Notes under the pieces: model-generated
Told to the model about the DNA's origin: nothing
Databases searched by the model: none
Seen by the model: only the letters and a program-made list of their open reading frames with translations
Part shown: piece by piece, positions 50,212 to 58,292 of the stretch
Layout: the number at the start of each line of letters is the position of its first letter
Position numbering within the stretch: the stretch's first letter is position 1
Origin: an uncultured Collinsella sp.
GTDB taxonomy: Bacteria > Actinomycetota > Coriobacteriia > Coriobacteriales > Coriobacteriaceae
Direction: 5' to 3'
NCBI GenBank assembly: GCA_900545445.1
Contig: UQZH01000003.1
Location: 1 to 64,000 of the forward strand
DNA length: 64,000 nucleotides
Translations under genes and position numbers: made by a program

Positions 50212-50934
50212 ATGAATGCTTCGTCTAAAAAGAAACTGGCCCAATACGAGCGCTTGGCGGGCATGCTGCGCGACCGCATCGCCGCCGGCACCTACGCGCG
50301 CGGAGACAAGCTGCCGTCCGAGATGGAACTCATGGACGAATCGGGTCTGTCGCGCAGCACCGTGCGCCACGCCCTTAAGGTGCTCGTTGATGAGGGCCTG
50401 GTGCGCACCGAGCGCGGGCGTGGCGCCTTTGTGGCCGACACGCCCGCGCTCCACGAGAACAACCTGGTGTTTTCGAGCTATACCAAGCAGGTCGAAGGCC
50501 AGGGAATGAAGCCCACCACGCGCACGGTGGACTCGGGCTTTACCAAGGCGGGCGGCAGCATAGCTAAGTTCTTTGACGCCGCCGTGGGCAGCAAGCTCGT
50601 CAAACTTGTCCGTCTGCGTTATCTGGACGATGCGCCGCTGTGCCTGGAGACTACCTATCTACCACCGAGCTTTGAAGCACTCATCAATCGCGATATCAAC
50701 GGTTCGCTCTACGCGACGCTGCGTCAAGAATTCCATCGCGCGCCGGCACGGGGGCACAAGACCTTTGAGGTGTGCTATGCCTCGCAAAACGAGGCGTTTT
50801 TGCTCAACGTCGAGCGCGGGCAGGCGCTGATCCTGATCACCGACTACGTCTACGACACCGACGGCCGCCCGCTCCATGTCTCCAAGCGCATCCAGCGCAC
50901 CGACCGTGCCAAATACACCGAGCCCATCGGCTAA
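50212..50934 (+). CDS. GntR-family regulator (HutC/UTRA type)
   Basis: A 240-residue regulator: LPSEMELMDESGLSRSTVR and RGRGAFV in the winged helix, then UTRA. It is divergent from the SIS gene at 49014, the usual arrangement for a local repressor. The ribosome site is weak. Its last codon is followed at once by a GGGACAG hairpin repeat. Confidence 0.9.
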   Translation: MNASSKKKLAQYERLAGMLRDRIAAGTYARGDKLPSEMELMDESGLSRSTVRHALKVLVDEGLVRTERGRGAFVADTPALHENNLVFSSYTKQVEGQGMKPTTRTVDSGFTKAGGSIAKFFDAAVGSKLVKLVRLRYLDDAPLCLETTYLPPSFEALINRDINGSLYATLRQEFHRAPARGHKTFEVCYASQNEAFLLNVERGQALILITDYVYDTDGRPLHVSKRIQRTDRAKYTEPIG

Positions 50935-50971
50935 CCTGCCAAAATAAACCTGTCCCTAAATGGTAGGTTTG
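50935..50971. repeat. GGGACAG hairpin repeat, copy 4 (shortened)
   Basis: CCTGCCAAAATAAACCTGTC then CCTAAATGGTAGGTTT. It begins right after the GntR stop and contains the stop codon and last codons of the minus-strand GNAT gene. Confidence 0.7.
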
Positions 50972-51546
50972 GGGAGATCGGGGAACCAGGTTGGCTTGGG
51001 TTGGTTGGGCGTGCGCTCGGCTAGGACCAACTCCATCCAACACATGTCGTACCAGCGGCCGAACTTTTGGGCGCAGCGGTCAAAGGCGCCCACCAGGCGA
51101 TATCCCATATGGGCATGGAAGTCCTGACTGTTGTGCGTCAGATACTCGTCGTCCTTGTCGTGCGGCACGGCGATGAGGGCGCACATGTTGGTGATGCCCA
51201 TCGCAATCAGACATTGCTTGAGCGCATCGTGCAGCTTGCGGCCCAGCCCGCCGTGGCGCACGTCGCGCGCCAGGTAGATCGACGTCTCGACCGACCAGTC
51301 GTAGGCCTCGCGGCTGTTGAGCGGACTCACATAGGCATAGCCTACCGGACGCCCGTCCAACTCCATCACCAGATACGGATAGCGCTTGAGCGTACGCTCG
51401 ATGCGCCCGGCGAACTCCTCAACGCTCGGCACCTCGTATTCGCAGGTAATCGCCGTCTGGCGCACATACGGCTCATAGATGGCAAGCAACGCCGGCGCAT
51501 CATCGGGCGTCGCCAGGCGAATCGTCGGCTCGGACATCTCGGTCAT
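50956..51546 (-). CDS. GNAT-family N-acetyltransferase (phosphinothricin acetyltransferase-like)
   Basis: A 196-residue acetyltransferase. Start at 51546 with GGAGAAGG five bases upstream. Marks: TPDDAPALLAIYEPYV at the N-terminus, GYAYVSPLNSREAY near 68, and the acetyl-CoA loop RHGGLGRKLHDA near 97. The length exceeds typical Pat proteins by about 20 C-terminal residues (TPNQPKPTWFPDLPKPTI), and the end of that tail is encoded by the GGGACAG repeat, so the natural stop may have been replaced. Substrate unknown. Confidence 0.85.
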   Translation of the reverse strand: MTEMSEPTIRLATPDDAPALLAIYEPYVRQTAITCEYEVPSVEEFAGRIERTLKRYPYLVMELDGRPVGYAYVSPLNSREAYDWSVETSIYLARDVRHGGLGRKLHDALKQCLIAMGITNMCALIAVPHDKDDEYLTHNSQDFHAHMGYRLVGAFDRCAQKFGRWYDMCWMELVLAERTPNQPKPTWFPDLPKPTI

Positions 51547-51567
51547 ACAACCCTTCTCCCCAAAAGC

Positions 51568-51609
51568 AAAGGCCGCCCTGCGCCAAGCTCAGGCGCAGGG
51601 CGGCCCCTT
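51568..51609. terminator. Hairpin terminator between threonine aldolase and GNAT genes
   Basis: GGCCGCCCTGCGCC pairs with GGCGCAGGGCGGCC around AAGCTCA-size loop, 15 bases after the aldolase stop on the minus strand. Confidence 0.8.
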
Positions 51610-51623
51610 GTCATTACATCAGG

Positions 51624-52649
51624 CTACAGGACAGCCGCCAACGCGTCGATATCCTCCTGCGTCGTGGCCCAGCTGGTGCAAAAACGCACCACCGTGTGGG
51701 TCTCGTCGTACTTTTCCCAGTACTCGATCGCCGCATGCTCGCGAATGCGGGCCATAACCTCGTTGGGCAGAATCACGAACTGCTGGTTGGTCGGCGTCTC
51801 CAAGAAGAACTGGTAGCCGCGCTCGTGTAGCACACGACGAAGTGCCTGCGCGGTTTCGATCGCCTGTCGACCAATCTCAAAATACAGGCCATCGGTAAAG
51901 AGCGCCTCAAACTGGACGCCCGTCAGGCGGCCCTTGGCGAGCAGTGCGCCATGCTGCTTAATGCGCGGAATGGGATGCGCCGGAGCGTGCATGCCACAAA
52001 ACACCACGGCCTCGCCGCAGAGCGCGCCGCACTTGGTGCCGCCGATGTAGAACACGTCGCACAGCTGCGCCAGCTCGGGCAGGGTAATGTCGCACTCATC
52101 GGCCGCCAGCGCATAGGCCAGGCGGGCGCCATCCACAAACAGCGGAATCTCACGCTTCTGGCACACCGCATGAATCGCCGCGAGCTCGGCCTTGGAATAC
52201 AGCGTGCCGTACTCGGTCGACAGGCTCACGTACACGGCGCCCGGGAACACCGTGTGCTCGTAGCTCTCGTTTTCGTAGAACACCTGGATATAGTTCTCGA
52301 GGTCCTCGGCGTGCATCTTGCCCTCGTAGCCGGGGATGGTGAGCACCTTGTGGCCGCCAAACTCGATGGCGCCCGCCTCGTGACAGGCGACGTGGCCAGT
52401 CTCGGCGGCAACGACGCCCTCGTAGGGCGCAAGCAGCATGTCGATCACCGTCGCGTTGGCCTGCGTGCCGCCCACCAGAAAAAACACGTCGGCATCGGGG
52501 GCCTGACAGGCCTCGCGGATAAGCTGCTTGGCACGCTCGGTGTGCGCATCGGTACCGTAGCCGGGCTGCGGTTCCATGTTGGTGTCGACGAGCGCTTGCA
52601 GCACTGCCGGATGTGCACCGTGGGAATAGTCGTTGTTAAACGCGAGCAT
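51624..52649 (-). CDS. Low-specificity L-threonine aldolase family (PLP-dependent)
   Basis: A 341-residue fold-type I PLP enzyme. DYSHGAHPAV at the N-terminus, FLVGGTQAN near 57 for the phosphate site, HVACHEAGAIE near 83, DGARLAYAL near 172, and the PLP lysine in YIGGTKCGAL near 202. It cleaves L-threonine or allo-threonine to glycine and acetaldehyde, or acts on related beta-hydroxy amino acids. Single gene with terminator. Confidence 0.9.
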   Translation of the reverse strand: MLAFNNDYSHGAHPAVLQALVDTNMEPQPGYGTDAHTERAKQLIREACQAPDADVFFLVGGTQANATVIDMLLAPYEGVVAAETGHVACHEAGAIEFGGHKVLTIPGYEGKMHAEDLENYIQVFYENESYEHTVFPGAVYVSLSTEYGTLYSKAELAAIHAVCQKREIPLFVDGARLAYALAADECDITLPELAQLCDVFYIGGTKCGALCGEAVVFCGMHAPAHPIPRIKQHGALLAKGRLTGVQFEALFTDGLYFEIGRQAIETAQALRRVLHERGYQFFLETPTNQQFVILPNEVMARIREHAAIEYWEKYDETHTVVRFCTSWATTQEDIDALAAVL

Positions 52650-52694
52650 GGCAATCCTCTCTTACCGGGTATCGGTCAGATGATTCAAACTGAG

Positions 52695-53558
52695 CTATTG
52701 TACGCCGTTGGGATAGGCAATGCGCGCGGCAAGGCACTCAAGCGCCAGCACCAGGGCAAAGCCGCAGCTCACGTCACTCAAAAAATGCGCTCCGATCACG
52801 ATACGGCCAAAGGCGACGAGCGCCGCGACCGCAGCCGCCGTCCAAAAGGCTACGCGGCGGCGCGACGGTTTTTCCTTAAAGGCCGCCGCGGGAAGCCCGG
52901 CGAGCATAAGACCGATCGCCGCGTGCGCCGTGTGTCCGCTCGCAAACGACTTGAAGCCGTCCTTAATCACGCCGGCGGCAATAAAGGCCCACTTGTCGGG
53001 GTTGCCGATCACCCACCACGGCTGAAAATTGAGCCCCGGCGTGACCTCGATCACGCGCATGCGCGGGCGCGACCACAGCGGCTTGACGATCACGTTGAGG
53101 ATAATGGCCTGAGCAACCCACACGGCAAGCACCATCAACGCCCAGCGTGCGAGCTCGTCGGACTCGGTCGTGCGCGTGAGGCGATAGACGATAAGGTTGG
53201 CAGCGATGACCAGCACAAACGTCAGCACCAACTGAACAGCGATGAGTTTGCCGCCAACCTTCAGGGACGAGACGATCTCGTAGCCGACCAGGCCAACGTT
53301 GACGAGGATGCCGAGCACGGCGAGCCATTTGCTCCCCCTGGAGTCGGGACGCACCGCGCGCACGAGCATAACGCCCGCGACGCTTGTCGTCAGCTCGAAC
53401 GGCAGCTCGCCGGCAGCCTCGATAAAGCGGCCGTACATGCTGCCGACGTTGAACAGCGCACTCGAGATCTGATAATCGAAGAAGCTGCCCACGCCCAGAC
53501 AAAGGCACAGGACAACCGCGATAATGGCGACATCTTTCTTAAAGATGTATCCGAACAT
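52695..53558 (-). CDS. PAP2-family membrane phosphatase
   Basis: A 287-residue protein with about seven membrane helices. The start at 53558 follows a GGAAAG-type site. The phosphatase triad is visible: KPLWSRPR near 160, FASGHTAH near 198 (ASGH instead of the common PSGH), and GRIVIGAHFLSDV near 250. It may hydrolyse undecaprenyl or other lipid phosphates at the membrane. Upstream lies the candidate structured element (53641-53776), which could form part of its mRNA leader if transcribed from the minus strand. Confidence 0.85.
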   Translation of the reverse strand: MFGYIFKKDVAIIAVVLCLCLGVGSFFDYQISSALFNVGSMYGRFIEAAGELPFELTTSVAGVMLVRAVRPDSRGSKWLAVLGILVNVGLVGYEIVSSLKVGGKLIAVQLVLTFVLVIAANLIVYRLTRTTESDELARWALMVLAVWVAQAIILNVIVKPLWSRPRMRVIEVTPGLNFQPWWVIGNPDKWAFIAAGVIKDGFKSFASGHTAHAAIGLMLAGLPAAAFKEKPSRRRVAFWTAAAVAALVAFGRIVIGAHFLSDVSCGFALVLALECLAARIAYPNGVQ

Positions 53559-53640
53559 GCTTTCCTTTCGGTCGGTCGAAGGGCGGTCAGCCTGCAATGT
53601 AGGTGAGACGAAGATGGCTTTGTCCCGTAAATACCCTTAC

Positions 53641-53776
53641 AGGTTGAGCATAAGTAAGCGAAAACGTTCCATTTGTGGCAAGGTGGCCCGAAGGAGGAGG
53701 GAAGCGTACTTGCGTACGCGACCGACGAGTGAGGGTCAGATTGCCCAAATGGGGCGTTTGCAGCGTCGACCCGTTA
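53641..53776. ncRNA. Candidate structured RNA element, copy 2 (strand not known)
   Basis: Same order of blocks as 40664-40800. The outer stem is ACGTTCCATTTG with CAAATGGGGCGT (pairs using two G-U), the inner stem GGCCC with GGGTC, the hairpin GCGTAC-TTGC-GTACGC. Its right end coincides with the stop codon of mfd. Confidence 0.6.
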
Positions 53777-56700
53777 GTCGTCGTCGCTCGCGCCTAATTG
53801 TTGCAACAGCATGAGCGCCGCGGCCACCGGGCCGGTGCCGTCGTTGGCGTCGAGGCCGCGACCCAGGCCGCTGCCCGCGCCGGCGCCCGCCTTGTAGGGC
53901 ACCGACAGCTTGCGGCTCTTGGGAAAGTTCACCGCACCGTAGCGAGTCTTAAGCTCAAAGGCCACCTTCTTGGGCACGTCGACGCCCAAAAACGTGATGC
54001 GACCGCCGCTGAGCGTGACGCTCTCGAGTCCCAGGCGCTCGCCGCGAATGCGGATGCGTGCGCGATTGAACAGGTTGAGCCCCGCCAACGGCAGCTCACC
54101 GTACGCAGCCTCGGTCTCTTCCTGCACCTCGTCGATGCTCTCCAGGTCCTCGGCCGCCGCGAGCTTACGGTACACGAGCACGCGCTGATCCACCGCCGGC
54201 AGGTACTCCTCGGACAAGAAGTAATCGGCCGGCAGGTTAATGCCCACGCTCGCCGCCTCCACGCCGGCATCGTCATCGCCACGCGCCTCGGCCACTGCCT
54301 GGCCCAGCATCTGCGTAAACAGGTCAAAGCCCACGCTCGACAGGTTGCCGTGCTGCTCGGCGCCCATAAGCGAGCCGGCGCCGCGGATCTCCAGGTCGCG
54401 CATGGCAATGCGCATGCCGCTGCCCAGGTCCTGGAACTCGGAAAGTGCAGTCAGGCGCGCCGTGGCCTCCTCGGTGAGCGGCAGCTCGCCCGGGAACATA
54501 AAGTACGCGTAGGCCTGCGTGGCAGAACGGCCCACACGGCCCTTGAGCTGGTAGAGCTGCGCCAGGCCCAGGCGCTGCGAGTCCTCGATGATGAGCGTGT
54601 TGGCGGTCGCGTTGTCGATGCCGCTCTCCACGATGGTCGTGGCGATGAGCACGTCGATCTTTTTGGTCGCGAACTCGATCATCACGTCTTCGACCTCGCG
54701 CGGGCTCATCTTGCCGTGCGCCACGCCCACGCGCGCCTCGGGCGCGGCCTCGTGTACGCGCGCCACGGCGTCGTCGATGGTCTTGACGCGGTTGGACACG
54801 TAATACACCTGACCGCCGCGGCCCACCTCCAGGCGAATCGCCGCACTCACCACGTCGGGGTCGTACTCCCCCACGTGCACGATCACGGGACGACGCCCGG
54901 TGGGCGGCGTGGTAATCAGGCTCATGTCGCGCACGCCGCTCGTGGCCATCTGCATGGTTCGCGGAATCGGCGTTGCCGAAAGCGTGAGCACGTCGATTTG
55001 CTCGCGCAGGTTTTTGAGCTGCTCCTTGTGCTGCACGCCAAAGCGCTGTTCCTCGTCGATGATCACCAAGCCCAGGTTCTTGGGGTTCACATCGGCCGAA
55101 AGCAGGCGGTGCGTGCCGATAAGCACGTCGATCGTGCCCTCGGCAAACGCCTTAAGCGCGCGCCTCTGCTGCGCCGGCGTGCGGAAGCGGCTGAGCACCT
55201 CGACCTCGAGGCCAAACGGGGCAAAGCGCTCAAAGAACGTCTCGTAGTGCTGCTGGGCCAGAATGGTCGTGGGGCAGAGCACCATGACCTGGCGGCCGGA
55301 GTCCACGCACTTAAACGCCGCGCGCAGGGCAACCTCGGTCTTGCCAAAGCCCACGTCGCCGCACAGCAGGCGGTCCATGGGCTTGGGCGCCTCCATGTCG
55401 GCCTTAATGTCGGCGATGGCCTCCAGCTGGTCGCGCGTCTCGTCGTAGGGGAAGCTCTCCTCCATCTCGATCTGCTCGGGTGTGTCGGGCGGACAGGCGA
55501 CACCGGTAATCGACGAGCGGCGCGTATACAGGTCGACCAAGTCAAACGCCAGCTTTTTGGCGTTCTTGCGTGCCTTGTTGGTGGCACGCGTCCAGTCGGC
55601 GGTATTGAGCCTGGTCAGGCGCGGCTTGTCGCCGTCGGGGCCAACATAGCGTGTGATGCGGTCGACCTGCTCAAGCGGCACGTAGAGCTTGTCGCCGTCG
55701 GCATATTCCAGCAAAAAGTAGTCGCGCTCCTTGCCGCCCACTTCCTGGCGCGCGATCTCGCTAAAGAGTGCGATGCCGTGGGTAGCGTGCACCACGTAGT
55801 CGCCCGGCTTAAACGGGAACGTGATCTGCGTAATGTCCACCTTGCGGCGGCTGCGCGCGCGGTTGGCATCCATGCGGGCGTTGAGGTCGGCGATCGAGAA
55901 CACGGCCAGGTTGGCATCGGGCACCACCACGCCCTGCGGCAGAGCGGCATCGACAAAGGTCACGCGTCCGCGCGAGATGGTGGGCACGGCGGCGCCGGCG
56001 GCAGCCTGGGCGGCACCCGCCTCGAGCGAGCGGGCGTTAAGCGCGTCGGCCTTGCGCTCGCGAATGGAAGCATGGGCCTCCTGGCGTGCGGCACGATCGG
56101 CAGAATCTGCCGCCGCCACGCGTACGCGCTCGCCAATGACGCCGGCGTTTTCGGGCGCTGCCGTCAGCGACTCCTCAAAGGTAATGCCCTCGTCGCCAAA
56201 GGTGAGCTCCATCGACTCGCGCGCACCGCGGTCGGGAATGGCAAACACGCAGGCATAGCGCTTGCCTACGACTTCCTGAATGCGCGTCATAAAGCGATTG
56301 TCCGAGCCCGCGATGGCCGGCTGCTCAATCTTGAGCTCCGCCGTCACCGCGCCGCCGGCGCGAATCAGGCTCACATAGTTCAGGCGCTGCTGAGCACCAA
56401 AATCGAGCTGCTGGGCACGTACATACAGACCATCCAGTCGGTCAATCCCCGCCTCGCCGGCACGCGCCTCGATATCCTCGTAGGCGCGCAGGCAGTCGTC
56501 GAACAGCGAGCGCGGCTCGGACAGAACCACGAGTGCCTTGCCGCTCACGTGCGCCAACGGGCTTACGGTCTGGCCGTACATCACCGGCAAAAAGCGGTCG
56601 AGCTCGGGCGTGACGATACGCGCATCCACCATCTCGAGCAGCGCCGCCAGCTTGCTATCGTCTTGGCTTGCGCGGTAGAGCGCCACGTGCATGTTGTGAA

Positions 56701-57406
56701 CGGCATCATCGGTAAGCGCCAGCTCACGGCAGGGGAAGATCTCGATACTGTCCTCGTTGCCGATGGTTTGGCCCGTGGAGCTCACCATGCGGCGGATGCG
56801 GTCAATCTCGTCGCCAAAGAACTCGATGCGCACGGGCGCCTTTTCCTGTGCGGGGAACACCTCGACGGTGTCGCCGTGCACGCGGAACAGACCGGGCGCG
56901 TCGGCGGCGCCGGCATTGGTGTAGCCCATGCCCACCAGGCGCTGCGGCACCTCGTCAAAAGGAATCTCCTCGCCCACCGCAAAAGTGGTGGACTCCCAAT
57001 AGTGACTCTCGACCGGCGGCACGCAGCGCAGCAGTGCACGGGCCGAGGCAACCATGATGCAGTTGTCCCCGCGCACGATGCGCCCCAGAGCCTCGCAGCG
57101 CTGCGCCACCACGGCGTCGTCGGGCACCTGCTCGCGCCACGGATAGTCCTTGCGCTCGGGGAAGCGGCACACGTGCGCCAGGCCCACGTAGGCGGCAAGG
57201 CTGCGCGCGGCGCGATCGGCCGCGTCCTCGCCGCTCACAATGTAGACTGTGGGGCGCGGACGGCGCGCAAACTGGGCTGCCGCCATAAGCGTGCGGCCCG
57301 ACTGCGACACAGCCAGCGTCACGTCCTCGCCGGCATCGAGTCCGGCCTCGACGGTCTGCAAGGCCTCGGCAGTGTAGAGCTGCGCGGCTATACGGTGAAT
57401 GAGCAT
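53774..57406 (-). CDS. mfd: Transcription-repair coupling factor Mfd
   Basis: A 1210-residue Mfd. The start at 57406 follows GGAGG. Order: N-terminal UvrB-like damage-recognition part, CarD-like RNA polymerase-interacting domain (PGDYVVHATHGIALF near 530), helicase core with Walker A GDVGFGKT near 700 and DEEQ box near 800, and TRCF C-terminal domain. It removes stalled RNA polymerase and recruits UvrA. Full length; the tail ends in an acidic DDD. Confidence 0.96.
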   Translation of the reverse strand: MLIHRIAAQLYTAEALQTVEAGLDAGEDVTLAVSQSGRTLMAAAQFARRPRPTVYIVSGEDAADRAARSLAAYVGLAHVCRFPERKDYPWREQVPDDAVVAQRCEALGRIVRGDNCIMVASARALLRCVPPVESHYWESTTFAVGEEIPFDEVPQRLVGMGYTNAGAADAPGLFRVHGDTVEVFPAQEKAPVRIEFFGDEIDRIRRMVSSTGQTIGNEDSIEIFPCRELALTDDAVHNMHVALYRASQDDSKLAALLEMVDARIVTPELDRFLPVMYGQTVSPLAHVSGKALVVLSEPRSLFDDCLRAYEDIEARAGEAGIDRLDGLYVRAQQLDFGAQQRLNYVSLIRAGGAVTAELKIEQPAIAGSDNRFMTRIQEVVGKRYACVFAIPDRGARESMELTFGDEGITFEESLTAAPENAGVIGERVRVAAADSADRAARQEAHASIRERKADALNARSLEAGAAQAAAGAAVPTISRGRVTFVDAALPQGVVVPDANLAVFSIADLNARMDANRARSRRKVDITQITFPFKPGDYVVHATHGIALFSEIARQEVGGKERDYFLLEYADGDKLYVPLEQVDRITRYVGPDGDKPRLTRLNTADWTRATNKARKNAKKLAFDLVDLYTRRSSITGVACPPDTPEQIEMEESFPYDETRDQLEAIADIKADMEAPKPMDRLLCGDVGFGKTEVALRAAFKCVDSGRQVMVLCPTTILAQQHYETFFERFAPFGLEVEVLSRFRTPAQQRRALKAFAEGTIDVLIGTHRLLSADVNPKNLGLVIIDEEQRFGVQHKEQLKNLREQIDVLTLSATPIPRTMQMATSGVRDMSLITTPPTGRRPVIVHVGEYDPDVVSAAIRLEVGRGGQVYYVSNRVKTIDDAVARVHEAAPEARVGVAHGKMSPREVEDVMIEFATKKIDVLIATTIVESGIDNATANTLIIEDSQRLGLAQLYQLKGRVGRSATQAYAYFMFPGELPLTEEATARLTALSEFQDLGSGMRIAMRDLEIRGAGSLMGAEQHGNLSSVGFDLFTQMLGQAVAEARGDDDAGVEAASVGINLPADYFLSEEYLPAVDQRVLVYRKLAAAEDLESIDEVQEETEAAYGELPLAGLNLFNRARIRIRGERLGLESVTLSGGRITFLGVDVPKKVAFELKTRYGAVNFPKSRKLSVPYKAGAGAGSGLGRGLDANDGTGPVAAALMLLQQLGASDDD

Positions 57407-57431
57407 GCTGTTCCTCCGGCATTGCAACGCC

Positions 57432-57461
57432 AAAAGCCCGCCGGGGCAAGCTCGGCGGGTC
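57432..57461 (-). terminator. Terminator between nth and mfd
   Basis: GACCCGCCGAGC pairs with GCCCCGGCGGGC-type bases; on the minus strand TTTT follows. It ends the nth transcript 100 bases after its stop. Confidence 0.7.
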
Positions 57462-57563
57462 GTACGTCAAATACATTGTCTGTCATGGTAACGCATGGAG
57501 AGGACTCCGGCTCAAGGGCAAACCCAGCCCCGCAAAAAACGCCAGACGAAAATGCGTTCCGCC

Positions 57564-58229
57564 CTACCCCGCCACGCGCACGCTGGGACACAAATCCGCC
57601 AGCGGACACTCGTCGCACTTAGGCTTGCGGGCGTCGCAGACCTCGCGGCCAAAGGTGATCCACTGGTGGTTGACCGACTCCCAATACTCGTGCGGCAGAA
57701 TCTTGAGCAGATCTTGCTCAGTCTTGAGCGGCTCTTTGGCATGCGTCTTGGGACTCAGCATCAGGCGGTGCGCGATGCGGTTGACGTGCGTATCGACCGC
57801 GATGCCCTCGACAATGCCAAACCCCACGTTGAGCACGATGTTCGCCGTTTTGCGCCCCACACCCGGCAGCTTGACGAGCTCCTTCATGTCGGCCGGTACC
57901 TCGCCGCCGTAATCGGTGACGATCATCTGCGCGGCCTCCACGGCGTGCTTGGCCTTGCTCTTATAAAAGCCGAGCGACTTAATGGTATCGGCCACATCGG
58001 CCACGCTCGCCCCCGCCATGGCCTCGGGCGTGGGCCACTGGGCAAACAGCTTCGGCGTCACCTTGTTGACCTGCGCGTCGGTCGTCTGCGCCGAGAGCAG
58101 TACCGCGATGAGCAGCCTAAAGGGATTCTCGTGATCCAAAAAACACTCGACCGGGCCATAGCGACGGTTGAGGCGCTCGCACACCTCAACGGCGCGCTCG
58201 CGTTTGGCGGCATTGGTCTCGCGTGGCAT
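57564..58229 (-). CDS. nth: Endonuclease III
   Basis: A 221-residue DNA glycosylase/AP lyase. The start at 58229 has GAGGAG five bases upstream. HhH motif LPGVGRKTANI near 118, the catalytic lysine within it, the catalytic aspartate in VDTHVNR near 141, and the iron-sulfur cluster C-x6-C-x2-C-x5-C at the C-terminus (CDARKPKCDECPLADLC). It removes oxidised pyrimidines. Complete and normal. Confidence 0.95.
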   Translation of the reverse strand: MPRETNAAKRERAVEVCERLNRRYGPVECFLDHENPFRLLIAVLLSAQTTDAQVNKVTPKLFAQWPTPEAMAGASVADVADTIKSLGFYKSKAKHAVEAAQMIVTDYGGEVPADMKELVKLPGVGRKTANIVLNVGFGIVEGIAVDTHVNRIAHRLMLSPKTHAKEPLKTEQDLLKILPHEYWESVNHQWITFGREVCDARKPKCDECPLADLCPSVRVAG

Positions 58230-58292
58230 AACGACTCCTCGGCTCAGCGGCATAACAAATCTATGGGCACGATTGTCCCACGTATGGGGTCT

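Noticed and set aside
53798..57622. 1274-residue plus-strand frame opposite mfd
   Set aside because: Antisense to all of mfd with His/Leu/Arg-rich composition; no start signal or recognisable domain.
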